Shown one piece after another: positions 34,130 to 42,495 of a stretch of 50,488 bases of DNA. The DNA is taken from the NCBI GenBank assembly GCA_041603535.1, contig JBFIEE010000021.1:1-50488 (forward strand). Direction: 5' to 3'. Numbering within the stretch: position 1 is the stretch's first letter; each line of letters opens with the position of its first letter. Made by a program: the position numbers and the translations under genes. Under the pieces are notes generated by a model that worked only from the letters and a program-made list of their open reading frames with translations, was not told the origin of the DNA and did not search any database. Origin of the DNA: HB2-32-21 sp041603535 (GTDB taxonomy: Bacteria > Pseudomonadota > Gammaproteobacteria > Pseudomonadales > Porticoccaceae).

Positions 34130-35993
34130 TCGCCCCTTTTTTTATAAAAATTAACAAAATAGACAAAGCTGCCGGTGTTACCCCTGGTATACGGGAAGCC
34201 CGCGACAGAGTTTCCGGCCGGCTATCCATAAGTTTCTGACGAACTTCGTTAGACAAGCCTGTCACCCGCACATAATCGAAATCCGCCGGAATTGGTGTGT
34301 TTTCATGACGCCGCATACGCTCAATGTCGTCTCGCTGTCGACCGAGGTATCCAGCATAGCGAGCATCCACTTCTAGTTGAAAAGCTGCCTGGGGATCCAG
34401 TGGCTCGCCCTCAAACAAACTAGCGATCGTTTGATAATTGATTTCCGGTCGCTTCAGCAAATCAGCAAGATTGTACTCTCTCATCAATTTCGCTCCCGTC
34501 AGTTCTTCAAGTTTTTTCGCCTCTGACGACTCCGGTTGGACCCAGGTTGTTTGCAATCGGTGCTTCTCGGTAGATATTACTTCGTTTTTCTGGTTGAACT
34601 GCCGCCAGCGTTGTTCGTCTATCAGACCCAATTCGTGAGCCTGAGCAGTAAGACGCATATCCGCATTATCTTCGCGCAACAATAGTCGATATTCAGCTCG
34701 GCTGGTGAACATTCGATAGGGCTCTCGCGTACCCTGGGTTATGAGATCATCTACCAACACACCGATATAGGCTTCGTCGCGCCGCGGACACCAGGCCGCC
34801 TTCTCTTTCACCTGTAACGCTGCATTTAGACCCGCCAGCAAACCCTGTGCCGCCGCCTCTTCATACCCTGTCGTGCCGTTGATTTGTCCAGCAAAGTACA
34901 GCCCCCTGACAAATTTAGTTTCCAGTGAATACTTCAAATCCTGTGGGTTGAAATAGTCGTACTCTATGGCATAACCAGGGCGCGTAATATGGGCTTCTTC
35001 AAAGCCTTTTATAGAGCGCACCAGCGCTAGCTGGACATCAAAGGGTAGGCTTGTCGATATACCGTTTGGATAAAGCTCATGGGTAGCCAGACCCTCTGGC
35101 TCAACAAAAATCTGGTGGCTGGCTTTGTCTGCAAAGCGCACCACTTTATCTTCTATTGAGGGACAATAGCGCGGCCCCACACCGTCTATCATGCCGGTAT
35201 ACAGCGGCGATCGATCCATACCCTGACGAATAATGTCGTGGGTTTGCTGGTTGGTATAGGTCACCCAGCAACAGGTTTGCTGAGGATGGTCTTCAACGCG
35301 CCCGCCGAAGGACATCACCGGACAAGGCTCATCGCCCCACTGCTCAGCAAGACCGCTAAAGTCGACACTTCTGGCGTCAATTCTGGGTGGCGTACCCGTT
35401 TTAAGTCTGCCCACTCGAAACGGCAGTTCTCGTAACCGTCTGGCCAACGCCATGGATGGTGGATCACCCGCGCGACCACCGGCGTGGTTTTCCAGGCCAA
35501 TGTGAATTTTACCAGCAAGAAAAGTCCCTGCTGTCAGCACCACGGCTTGCGCCATGAAAGTAATGCCCGCTTCAGTCACAACACCACGGACGGTATCATT
35601 TTCCACAACCAGATCAGCCACGCCCTGCTGGAAAATAGCCAGATTCGATTGGTTTTCCAGAAACCCTCTTATCGCTTTTCTATACAAAACCCTGTCGGCC
35701 TGAGCTCTGGTGGCCCTCACTGCTGGACCTTTGCGGGCATTGAGGACACGAAACTGGATGCCGGCGAGATCCGTGGCTTTGGCCATGACCCCACCCATCG
35801 CATCTATCTCCTTTACCAGATGGCTTTTGCCTATGCCCCCAATCGCAGGATTGCAGGACATCTGGCCGAGGGTCTCTACGTTATGACTTATCAGCAAGGT
35901 CTTACAGCCGGCACGGGCGGCAGCCAGACAGGCTTCCGTACCAGCGTGGCCGCCGCCGATAACGATAACATCAAATAAATCAGGAAATTGCAT
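34107..35993 (-). CDS. mnmG: tRNA uridine-5-carboxymethylaminomethyl synthesis enzyme MnmG
   Basis: A 628-residue FAD protein (GidA). The dinucleotide-binding fold is V-I-V-I-G-G-G-H-A-G-T-E-A near residues 9-21. Other family blocks are S-C-N-P-A-I-G-G-I-G-K-S-H-L, the G-R-L-K-T-G-T-P-P-R-I region, and G-Y-E-E-A-A-A-Q-G. It works with MnmE, encoded 3.1 kb away on the other strand, to modify U34 of tRNAs. In the usual origin layout mnmE and mnmG are adjacent and co-directional; here they are separated by the rpmH-mnmE block, which points the other way. Confidence 0.97.
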   Translation of the reverse strand: MQFPDLFDVIVIGGGHAGTEACLAAARAGCKTLLISHNVETLGQMSCNPAIGGIGKSHLVKEIDAMGGVMAKATDLAGIQFRVLNARKGPAVRATRAQADRVLYRKAIRGFLENQSNLAIFQQGVADLVVENDTVRGVVTEAGITFMAQAVVLTAGTFLAGKIHIGLENHAGGRAGDPPSMALARRLRELPFRVGRLKTGTPPRIDARSVDFSGLAEQWGDEPCPVMSFGGRVEDHPQQTCCWVTYTNQQTHDIIRQGMDRSPLYTGMIDGVGPRYCPSIEDKVVRFADKASHQIFVEPEGLATHELYPNGISTSLPFDVQLALVRSIKGFEEAHITRPGYAIEYDYFNPQDLKYSLETKFVRGLYFAGQINGTTGYEEAAAQGLLAGLNAALQVKEKAAWCPRRDEAYIGVLVDDLITQGTREPYRMFTSRAEYRLLLREDNADMRLTAQAHELGLIDEQRWRQFNQKNEVISTEKHRLQTTWVQPESSEAKKLEELTGAKLMREYNLADLLKRPEINYQTIASLFEGEPLDPQAAFQLEVDARYAGYLGRQRDDIERMRRHENTPIPADFDYVRVTGLSNEVRQKLMDSRPETLSRASRIPGVTPAALSILLIFIKKGASADKRIA

Positions 35994-36258
35994 GTTGGTT
36001 GGTGTCGATCTGGTAAGGAGCGGCGATTATACGCGATATAAATCGCTGAGAAGAGCCTTGTTGCTCAAGCAATAACCATAATCTTTGTGTTACCTGCTTA
36101 TATATAGTAATTCTATATATCTATAATGTTATGTAAATATTGTAATAATTATTAGCGCGCGAGTATCTGTTGGTAGCTTAGTTATCTCTCTGTTATATAA
36201 AGAGATTTAATATATATACCCTGTGTCTATCAGGTGTTCTACCGGGTTATTTGTTGCG

Positions 36259-36372
36259 ACAAACCTGTTAGCGTTAGGCGCGCTTATCCACAGCCTGGCG
36301 GTTTCAGTAAAACGCTTCACAAAGCGTACCGCAGAAATACCGATAGCAGACATGGTTTGCTAACAGGTTTGT
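36259..36372. repeat. 14-bp inverted repeat flanking a DnaA box
   Basis: ACAAACCTGTTAGC at 36259-36272 is exactly inverted as GCTAACAGGTTTGT at 36359-36372, with an 86-bp spacer that contains the perfect DnaA box. The arms are too far apart to be a terminator. They could be paired binding sites in the origin. Direct inspection shows the match; the function is unknown. Confidence 0.7.
36284..36292 (+). promoter_or_regulatory. DnaA box (perfect)
   Basis: TTATCCACA matches the strict consensus TTATNCACA in the mnmG-rpmH gap, just right of the AT-rich stretch. Confidence 0.8.
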
Positions 36373-36428
36373 TGTTAGGTGTTGGTGATTTATGTATTTC
36401 CTGTGCATATCCATGTATCGATATACCG

Positions 36429-36457
36429 TTGCTACTGGTAACGTTTTTCTTTAGAAT
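36429..36457 (+). promoter_or_regulatory. Putative sigma-70 promoter of rpmH
   Basis: TTGCTA, a 17-bp spacer and TAGAAT form a promoter-like pair reading towards rpmH, with an untranslated leader of about 70 nt. A TTGACA at 36468-36473 lies downstream but has no -10 partner at normal spacing. Confidence 0.45.
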
Positions 36458-36533
36458 CCCCGACCCTTTGACACGAGTGCAAGCTGGATTTCAGTGCGTG
36501 TTGGATGCTCGATAGCTTACGGATCCCATAGTC

Positions 36534-36668
36534 ATGAAAAGAACTTTTCAACCAAGTGTTATAAAACGCAGTCGTACCCATGGTTTTAGAGCCCGAATGG
36601 CGACTAAAAATGGACGTCTGGTGATCAACCGACGACGAGCCAGAGGTCGCAAGCGGCTCGCTGCATAG
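36534..36668 (+). CDS. rpmH: 50S ribosomal protein L34
   Basis: A 44-residue, highly basic protein reading M-K-R-T-F-Q-P-S-V-I-K-R-S-R-T-H-G-F-R-A and ending R-G-R-K-R-L-A-A, an unmistakable L34. It is a late-assembling protein of the large ribosomal subunit. It is followed after 9 bp by rnpA, the standard pairing. In most gammaproteobacteria rpmH reads away from dnaA; here it reads towards dnaA, with four genes in between. Confidence 0.97.
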   Translation: MKRTFQPSVIKRSRTHGFRARMATKNGRLVINRRRARGRKRLAA

Positions 36669-36677
36669 CAACGATTA

Positions 36678-37097
36678 ATGCCGTTTGGTAATTCGCCGGG
36701 TAAAAGCGTGTCTCTGGCGGCGTTTGGCAGAGATAAAAGACTGCTAACGCAGCCTGACTTTCAAAGGGTCTTCGACACCAGCGATTACCGGGTGTCATCT
36801 CGGCATTTCCTTATTCTTGCTAGTCACAATCAGCAAGGCGTGCCGAGGTTGGGTCTGGTCATCGGGAAAAGGAACTGTCGCCTCGCCGTAAGCAGGAATA
36901 AAATAAAGCGCTTGGCCAGAGAGTCCTTTCGGCATCGACAGTGTAGTTTGCCGACGGTAGATATTATTTTCCTGGCTCGCCGTGAACTGGAGCTACTTCC
37001 CGCAACAGAGTTCAGGGATATGTTGGCCAAAGCATGGCAAAAGCTCGAGCATCACTCCAATCAAGCAAACGGACAATCAGATAAAAATGATCGCTAA
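36678..37097 (+). CDS. rnpA: Ribonuclease P protein component
   Basis: A protein of up to 139 residues carrying the RNase P signature, R-N-K-I-K-R-L-A-R-E-S-F-R at about residues 73-85, and the upstream R-L-G-L-V-I-G-K-R-N-C-R-L-A-V-S strand. It binds the RNase P RNA and 5' leaders of tRNA precursors. The ATG at 36678 has no clear ribosome-binding site; a GTG ten codons later (36708), giving M-S-L-A-A-F-G-R-D-K-R-L-L, is a plausible true start and fits usual family length better. It overlaps yidD by 11 bp. Confidence 0.94.
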   Translation: MPFGNSPGKSVSLAAFGRDKRLLTQPDFQRVFDTSDYRVSSRHFLILASHNQQGVPRLGLVIGKRNCRLAVSRNKIKRLARESFRHRQCSLPTVDIIFLARRELELLPATEFRDMLAKAWQKLEHHSNQANGQSDKNDR

Positions 37098-37341
37098 ACT
37101 GATCGTGCGACTAATTCGGATCTACCAGTACCTGTTAAGCCCGGTCCTTGGGCAGAACTGTCGGTTTTACCCCAGTTGTTCACATTATGCGGCAGACAGC
37201 ATTGCTGCTTATGGGGTCTTTAAAGGCACCTGGTTAGTTATCAAGCGCTTGTTAAGGTGCCACCCGTTCCACCCCGGGGGGTACGACCCTGTGCCAGAGC
37301 GAGATCCGTTCTCACAACAATGTAGCAGGCAGCCGCGATGA
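37087..37341 (+). CDS. yidD: Membrane protein insertion efficiency factor YidD
   Basis: An 84-residue YidD. It has an amphipathic N-terminal helix, then Y-Q-Y-L-L-S-P-V-L-G-x-N-C-R-F-Y-P-S-C-S-H-Y and the C-H-P-F-H-P-G-G-Y-D-P-V-P block, the family signature with three conserved cysteines. It aids YidC-dependent membrane insertion. Its start lies inside the end of rnpA and its TGA overlaps the yidC ATG, so the three are translationally linked. Confidence 0.95.
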   Translation: MIAKLIVRLIRIYQYLLSPVLGQNCRFYPSCSHYAADSIAAYGVFKGTWLVIKRLLRCHPFHPGGYDPVPERDPFSQQCSRQPR

Positions 37342-39020
37342 TGGACTGGCAGCGTAGTGGTCTGATAGCCAGCATCGTCGTGGTATTCGGTATCTTGTTT
37401 GTCAGGTGGAATCATTTCGAGGAGACGCGCCAACCGGTTGTTATGGCAGAGAGCGAGGAGACTCTTGTTGTGCCGGCGAATGTGGCCGCTATGGACAGAG
37501 TTGCTTCACAACCGCGGTCAGGACAGACAGGTGTGCCAGAGTTATCGGATCCGACGACAGATCCAGACCTGGGTTCTGCAATGTCAACCGATGGAGACAG
37601 ATTAGTCTCAGTGGTGACGGACGTTCTCGAGGTTACCATTGATACCCTTGGCGGCGATCTTGTTAGAGCGGCTTTACCTAAACACCTCTTGTCTTCTGGA
37701 GAGAGTGGAAAACCGTTTGTGCTGTTAACACGTACGACGCATCAAACATACATTGCACAAAGCGGTTTGATCGGACCAAATGGCACAGATACGCGAGATA
37801 AAAGGCCTTTGTTCGGTGTGGCAAAACACCAGTTCTTGCTACCTCGTGATGAAGAGACCCTGTCAGTGGAGCTAAAGCTGGAACAAAATGGTGTGTCGAT
37901 AACCAAAACATACGTGTTTCGGCGCGGCGATTATCTAATTGATGTCATTTACAGCATCAAAAACGGCACTGATACCGACTGGCAGGCAAATCTTTTTGGC
38001 CAAATCCAGCGCGATACTTACGATCCAGAGACGCATAATGCCATGGCGCCCAGGCCTTACCTCGGCATGGCGCTGACGACGGTAGAGGATAACTACAAAA
38101 AGATAACGTTTGACGACCTCACGGAGGGGCCTTTCAAGTCGGATAAGCAGGGTGGCTGGGTAGCCATGGTTCAGCATTACTTTGTTAGTGCCTGGGTGCC
38201 GGATCAACAACAGCAAAACCAGTTTCAGTTGCGAAAGCTGGGTCAGCGAGATGTATATGCAGCGGGCTTTACTGGTCCCTCAACAGTGATAGCCGCAGGC
38301 GAGACCGGACAGATCGAGGCCAGTTTTTATGTCGGACCGAAAGACCAGCAGCGGCTGGAGGGTATTTCACCTTATCTTGATTTGACGATTGATTACGGTT
38401 GGTTGTGGTGGGTGGCCAAACCTTTATTCGCTGGGCTTAATCTGATCAACACATTTTTGGGCAATTGGGGTTGGTCAATTCTGATACTAACGGTTTTTGT
38501 TAAATTGCTATTTTTCCCCCTTTCTGCGGCCAGTTACCGGTCAATGGCGCGTATGCGGAAATTGCAGCCCGAAATGTTGCGCTTGCGCGAGCTCTACGGC
38601 GATGATCGGCAAAAACTGTCCCAGGAGATGATGGGTCTTTACAAGAAGGAGAAGGTTAACCCGCTGGGTGGTTGCCTGCCAATGTTGATCCAGATGCCTG
38701 TGTTTATTGCGCTTTACTGGGTTCTAAATGAAAGTGTTGAGCTTCGCCATGCGCCGTGGATACTCTGGATCACCGATCTGTCGGTGAAGGATCCATACTA
38801 TGTATTGCCAGTGTTAAATGGAATTAGCATGTTCGTATTGCAAACTTTACAGCCGGCACCACCGGATCCAACGCAGGCTAAGGTAATGAAAATCATGCCG
38901 ATAGCCTTTAGTTTTTTCTTCATGTTTTTTCCGGCGGGTCTGGTGTTGTACTGGACGGCGAACAGCGTCCTGTCTATTGCCCAGCAATGGGCAATAACGA
39001 GGAAAATTGAAGCCGAATAA
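37338..39020 (+). CDS. yidC: Membrane protein insertase YidC
   Basis: A 560-residue Oxa1-family insertase of Gram-negative type. An N-terminal membrane helix (about 8-24) is followed by a large periplasmic beta domain (to about 340), then the five-helix core with L-F-F-P-L-S-A-A-S-Y-R-S-M-A-R-M-R and K-V-N-P-L-G-G-C-L-P-M-L-I-Q-M-P. The hydrophilic-groove arginine is within the first of these blocks. It inserts small membrane proteins such as AtpE. The region of residues 38-90 is a low-complexity linker. Confidence 0.96.
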   Translation: MMDWQRSGLIASIVVVFGILFVRWNHFEETRQPVVMAESEETLVVPANVAAMDRVASQPRSGQTGVPELSDPTTDPDLGSAMSTDGDRLVSVVTDVLEVTIDTLGGDLVRAALPKHLLSSGESGKPFVLLTRTTHQTYIAQSGLIGPNGTDTRDKRPLFGVAKHQFLLPRDEETLSVELKLEQNGVSITKTYVFRRGDYLIDVIYSIKNGTDTDWQANLFGQIQRDTYDPETHNAMAPRPYLGMALTTVEDNYKKITFDDLTEGPFKSDKQGGWVAMVQHYFVSAWVPDQQQQNQFQLRKLGQRDVYAAGFTGPSTVIAAGETGQIEASFYVGPKDQQRLEGISPYLDLTIDYGWLWWVAKPLFAGLNLINTFLGNWGWSILILTVFVKLLFFPLSAASYRSMARMRKLQPEMLRLRELYGDDRQKLSQEMMGLYKKEKVNPLGGCLPMLIQMPVFIALYWVLNESVELRHAPWILWITDLSVKDPYYVLPVLNGISMFVLQTLQPAPPDPTQAKVMKIMPIAFSFFFMFFPAGLVLYWTANSVLSIAQQWAITRKIEAE

Positions 39021-39089
39021 CCCGACCATGTTTTTCGATCCATGGCTTCCAAACACTCTGTGCGATGCTTGCTTACCTGTTGAGGCACA

Positions 39090-40460
39090 GTGAACAACGA
39101 TACTGACACGATAGCGGCGATTATCACGCCTCCTGGCCGTGGCGGTGTTGGTATTGTCCGTGTTTGCGGAAAAACCATTGAACCCTTTATCGTCCCCCTG
39201 TTGGGCGGCACCAAGCTGGCCCCTCGAATGGCCGTCTACAGACCGTTTCTAGATGGGAATGGTGAAGATATCGATCGTGGGCTGGCGCTTTACTTTCCAG
39301 CGCCAGGATCCTACACCGGAGAGGAAACGTTAGAGCTGCACGGCCACGGCGGCCCGGTGGTTATGGACCGGTTGTTACAGCGTGTCATTAGTATTGGTGC
39401 TCGACAGGCGCGCCCCGGGGAGTTTAGCGAAAGAGCATTCCTGAACGGCAAGCTAGATCTGGCGCAGGCAGAGGCGGTTGCCGACCTCATAGAGGCAACA
39501 ACAGAACAGGCTGCTCAGGGTGCTGCTCGCACGCTGAGGGGGCAGTTCTCGCGGCGGATAGACACCCTGCGAGAAAGCCTTGTTCAACTGCGGGTATACG
39601 TTGAAGCAGCCATAGACTTCCCCGAAGAAGAGATAGATTTTCTTAGTGACGGTAAGGTGGAGCGGGATCTACACGCCCTGTCCCGTCAGATAGCGGAGCT
39701 GTTACAGCAGACATCACAAGGTGTTTTGTTGACGGAGGGCATGGCTGTCGCCATTGCCGGGAAGCCCAACGCCGGAAAATCCAGCTTGCTGAATATGTTG
39801 GCAGGCTACGACAGAGCCATCGTCACCGATGTGCCCGGCACCACCCGCGATATTTTGATGGAACAGATAAACCTTGATGGTTTGCCTGTGCGCATCATCG
39901 ATACGGCGGGGCTGCGGGACAGCATTGACCCTGTTGAGCAGGAGGGTATTCGCAGAGCCTGGCAACAAATAGCAGAAGCTGATCAAATTCTTTGGGTGGT
40001 GGATAGCAGTATCGGGGCAGAGCTGGCTGCGCCGATCTGGCCGGAATACCAACAGCGGTTTCCCGGCGGGAATAACGTCACAGTGGTACTTAACAAGATT
40101 GATTTACGAGCCGACCAACCGAAAATCGAACGCCATGGTAGCCAGCATCACCCGACAATAGCTATATCCGCGCAGACGGGTGAGGGCGTGAACAGTTTGC
40201 GGGATCACCTGAAAATGGCTGCCGGGTTTGCCGGCGCCAGCGAAGGTTTATTCACTGCCCGAAGGCGACACCTCAGCGCGTTGGAATACGCCCGAGCAAG
40301 CATCGAGTTGGCGGTTCGGCACCTGCAGGGTGTCGCGGCTGGGGAGCTGGTTGCCGAGGAGCTCCGCCAGGCGCAGAACCAACTGGAGGAAATTACTGGC
40401 ATGACGTCAAGCGATGATTTGTTAGGTGTAATTTTCTCCAGTTTTTGTATTGGCAAGTGA
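39090..40460 (+). CDS. mnmE: tRNA modification GTPase MnmE
   Basis: A 456-residue MnmE (TrmE). An N-terminal folate-binding domain begins D-T-I-A-A-I-I-T-P-P-G-R-G-G-V-G-I-V-R. A helical domain and an inserted G domain follow, with G-K-P-N-A-G-K-S-S-L-L-N (G1), D-V-P-G-T-T-R-D (G2), D-T-A-G-L-R (G3) and N-K-I-D (G4). The C-terminal C-I-G-K carries the conserved cysteine (Cys453). It acts with MnmG on U34 of tRNAs. No terminator is visible after its stop. Confidence 0.97.
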   Translation: MNNDTDTIAAIITPPGRGGVGIVRVCGKTIEPFIVPLLGGTKLAPRMAVYRPFLDGNGEDIDRGLALYFPAPGSYTGEETLELHGHGGPVVMDRLLQRVISIGARQARPGEFSERAFLNGKLDLAQAEAVADLIEATTEQAAQGAARTLRGQFSRRIDTLRESLVQLRVYVEAAIDFPEEEIDFLSDGKVERDLHALSRQIAELLQQTSQGVLLTEGMAVAIAGKPNAGKSSLLNMLAGYDRAIVTDVPGTTRDILMEQINLDGLPVRIIDTAGLRDSIDPVEQEGIRRAWQQIAEADQILWVVDSSIGAELAAPIWPEYQQRFPGGNNVTVVLNKIDLRADQPKIERHGSQHHPTIAISAQTGEGVNSLRDHLKMAAGFAGASEGLFTARRRHLSALEYARASIELAVRHLQGVAAGELVAEELRQAQNQLEEITGMTSSDDLLGVIFSSFCIGK

Positions 40461-40575
40461 CTTTTTTGCTGCGGAGAGTCATAAACTTTAATCGGATTTT
40501 GACGGACGGCTCTCTGTATGCCATATACGCCTAATTCACAACTCGTGCACGTGATACTCCCTGAAAATGCACAGG

Positions 40576-40584
40576 TTATGCACA
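40576..40584 (+). promoter_or_regulatory. DnaA box (perfect)
   Basis: TTATGCACA matches TTATNCACA. An imperfect copy starts 11 bp upstream, so the two lie on the same helical face within a direct repeat of ATGCACAGG. Confidence 0.75.
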
Positions 40585-40711
40585 GGGTGTGCTCAAAAAA
40601 CGAGCAGTTCTTATTTTTTCTCTGTGATTAAAAAAAACAGCTTGAAATTGGCAACTTATTGAGTATTAAACAAAATTTGTTTTTTTGTCGAAGCGGGAGA
40701 ATAAATAAATT

Positions 40712-40720
40712 TGTGGATAA
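40712..40720 (-). promoter_or_regulatory. DnaA box (perfect)
   Basis: TGTGGATAA on the plus strand reads TTATCCACA on the minus strand, downstream of the candidate dnaA promoter and 158 bp before the dnaA start. It is well placed for autoregulation. Confidence 0.75.
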
Positions 40721-40877
40721 GGGGGCAAATTACCCATAGACTACACGGGCTAAAACGGCGACGACTGTGGCACGGCAGGATCGCAACAAAAACCTTAAGC
40801 ACAAGCGCGAGTTATCACAATAATAAATTGTCTTGATCCGCTACCAAACATACACATTTTGTACCGGGGAGGTCGCT

Positions 40878-42446
40878 TTGGCTGATGCAATCTGGCAACG
40901 CTGTCTCGGACAGTTGCAAGACGAGCTGCCAGCTCAACAATTTAATACCTGGATAAGGCCGCTGCAGTTAGAGCATGACCGTGTTGCGAAAAGCGTCTGC
41001 CTGCTAGCACCTAATCGCTTTGTGATGGGCTGGGTAGAGGAGAAGTTTCTCGGCCGAATAAATGAACTTTTTGCACAATTTGATGGCCAGACCGGGACGG
41101 TGAAGGTTGCTACTCGCGTGTCGACGTTACGAGAACCGGTTGTTCCTGCATTTTCAGCTGACTATCGGCCAGCTGATGAGCCCCCGGCGACCACTGATAA
41201 CTCAACCGTTGATAGTTTAAATGGCAAGGTTGCCTCCGGTCGAGGTAATGGTCTCAATGGTGATGGTGTCCGACACAAGGCCGAAGCGCTAGCTTCCATG
41301 GCTTCGAGTGTGATCGCTCGAGCTACACCAGCGGCCCGGGAAAGTGACGCGGTTCAAGTTTTGGTCAACGGTAACGCAGCAACAGGTGGTGGGGGGGGCT
41401 CCTCACGCGGTTCTGCCGAGATCCACGATGACTACCTGAATGAAGTTTTTACCTTCGATAATTTTGTTGAGGGCAAGTCAAACCAGTTGGCCCGCGCCGC
41501 CGCGCAACAGGTGGCTGAAAACCCTGGCGGCTCCTACAACCCGCTGTTTATCTATGGCGGTGTGGGGTTGGGCAAAACCCACTTGATGCATGCTGTCGGT
41601 AACGCGCTGCGGGCGCGATCCCCCAATGCCAAAATTGTCTATCTGCATTCAGAGCGTTTTGTGGCCGACATGGTCAAAGCTCTGCAATTAAATGCGATTA
41701 ACGAATTCAAGCGGTTTTATCGATCGGTGGACGCGCTATTAATTGATGATATCCAGTTTTTTGCGCGAAAAGATCGCAGCCAGGAAGAGTTTTTTCATAC
41801 CTTCAATGCATTGCTGGAGGGGGGGCAGCAAATGATATTGACCTGCGACCGTTATCCAAAGGAAATACAAGGTGTTGAGGAGCGGCTGAAGTCGCGGTTT
41901 GCGTGGGGTTTAACGGTCGCTGTCGAGCCGCCTGAGCTGGAAACGCGGGTGGCAATATTGATTAAAAAAGCGCAGCAGGCAAATGTCGAGCTACCCTACG
42001 AATCTGCATTTTTTATCGCGCAACGGATTAGCTCCAATGTTCGCGAGCTGGAAGGCGCGTTGAAACGGGTCATTGCCGGGGCGCATTTTACCAGACGGCG
42101 TATAGACATAGACTTAATACGGGAATCCCTCAAAGATTTGTTGGCCCTTCAGGACAAGCTGGTTACTATAGACAACATCCAGCGAATTGTTGCTGAGTAC
42201 TACAAAATTAAGATGTCGGACATGCTCTCGAAGAGGCGGAGCCGTTCGGTGGCGAGGCCGAGACAGGTTGCGATGGCGTTGGCTAAGGAAATGACCAATC
42301 ATAGCCTGCCGGAAATTGGTGAAGCCTTTGGTGGACGTGATCATACCACCGTCCTGCATGCGTGTCGGAAGGTTAAAGAGCTGCAGGGAACCAACGGCGA
42401 AATTCGCGAAGACCTTAAGTTGTTGACGCGTTCCCTGAAAACATGA
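40878..42446 (+). CDS. dnaA: Chromosomal replication initiator protein DnaA
   Basis: A DnaA of about 522 residues. Domain I begins A-D-A-I-W-Q-R-C-L-G-Q-L-Q-D-E-L-P-A-Q-Q-F-N-T-W-I-R-P-L. A long domain II linker runs to about residue 190. The AAA+ domain has G-G-V-G-L-G-K-T-H (227-235) and D-D-I-Q-F-F. Domain IV has the DNA-binding signature G-G-R-D-H-T-T-V-L-H-A-C. I choose the TTG start at 40878, which has GGGGAGG about 5 nt upstream and gives the normal N-terminus; the frame is open 15 codons further. A run of eight G residues (41391-41398) lies in the linker-coding part. Confidence 0.97.
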   Translation: MADAIWQRCLGQLQDELPAQQFNTWIRPLQLEHDRVAKSVCLLAPNRFVMGWVEEKFLGRINELFAQFDGQTGTVKVATRVSTLREPVVPAFSADYRPADEPPATTDNSTVDSLNGKVASGRGNGLNGDGVRHKAEALASMASSVIARATPAARESDAVQVLVNGNAATGGGGGSSRGSAEIHDDYLNEVFTFDNFVEGKSNQLARAAAQQVAENPGGSYNPLFIYGGVGLGKTHLMHAVGNALRARSPNAKIVYLHSERFVADMVKALQLNAINEFKRFYRSVDALLIDDIQFFARKDRSQEEFFHTFNALLEGGQQMILTCDRYPKEIQGVEERLKSRFAWGLTVAVEPPELETRVAILIKKAQQANVELPYESAFFIAQRISSNVRELEGALKRVIAGAHFTRRRIDIDLIRESLKDLLALQDKLVTIDNIQRIVAEYYKIKMSDMLSKRRSRSVARPRQVAMALAKEMTNHSLPEIGEAFGGRDHTTVLHACRKVKELQGTNGEIREDLKLLTRSLKT

Positions 42447-42495
42447 AGTAAGTGTTTACTGTCTGTGAGTGGCCTGAAAACAAAGAGATCCTAAC

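Larger units (their letters stand above)
35994..36533. other. Candidate chromosomal origin oriC (mnmG-rpmH intergenic region)
   Basis: A 540-bp gap between divergent mnmG and rpmH. It has a very AT-rich stretch at about 36,090-36,230, including ATATATAG-TAATT-CTATATAT at 36100-36120. It also has a perfect DnaA box TTATCCACA at 36284-36292, a one-mismatch box on the minus strand at 36402-36410, and a 14-bp inverted repeat flanking the perfect box. All genes to the left run left and all to the right, up to gyrB, run right, and sampled stretches shift from C-rich to G-rich on the plus strand here. This combination favours oriC in this gap, though the dnaA upstream region is a rival. Confidence 0.65.
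40461..40877. other. dnaA upstream region with DnaA boxes (regulatory region or alternative oriC)
   Basis: A 417-bp gap between mnmE and dnaA. It holds two perfect DnaA boxes: TTATGCACA at 40576-40584 (plus) and TTATCCACA read on the minus strand at 40712-40720. A two-mismatch copy lies at 40565-40573, 11 bp before the first, and a one-mismatch box is at 40623-40631 (minus). An AT-rich tract covers about 40,610-40,710, with the palindrome AAACAAA-A-TTTGTTT at 40668-40682. TTGAAA-N16-TATTAA at 40642-40669 may be the dnaA promoter. The region could autoregulate dnaA, act as origin, or hold one half of a split origin. Confidence 0.6.
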
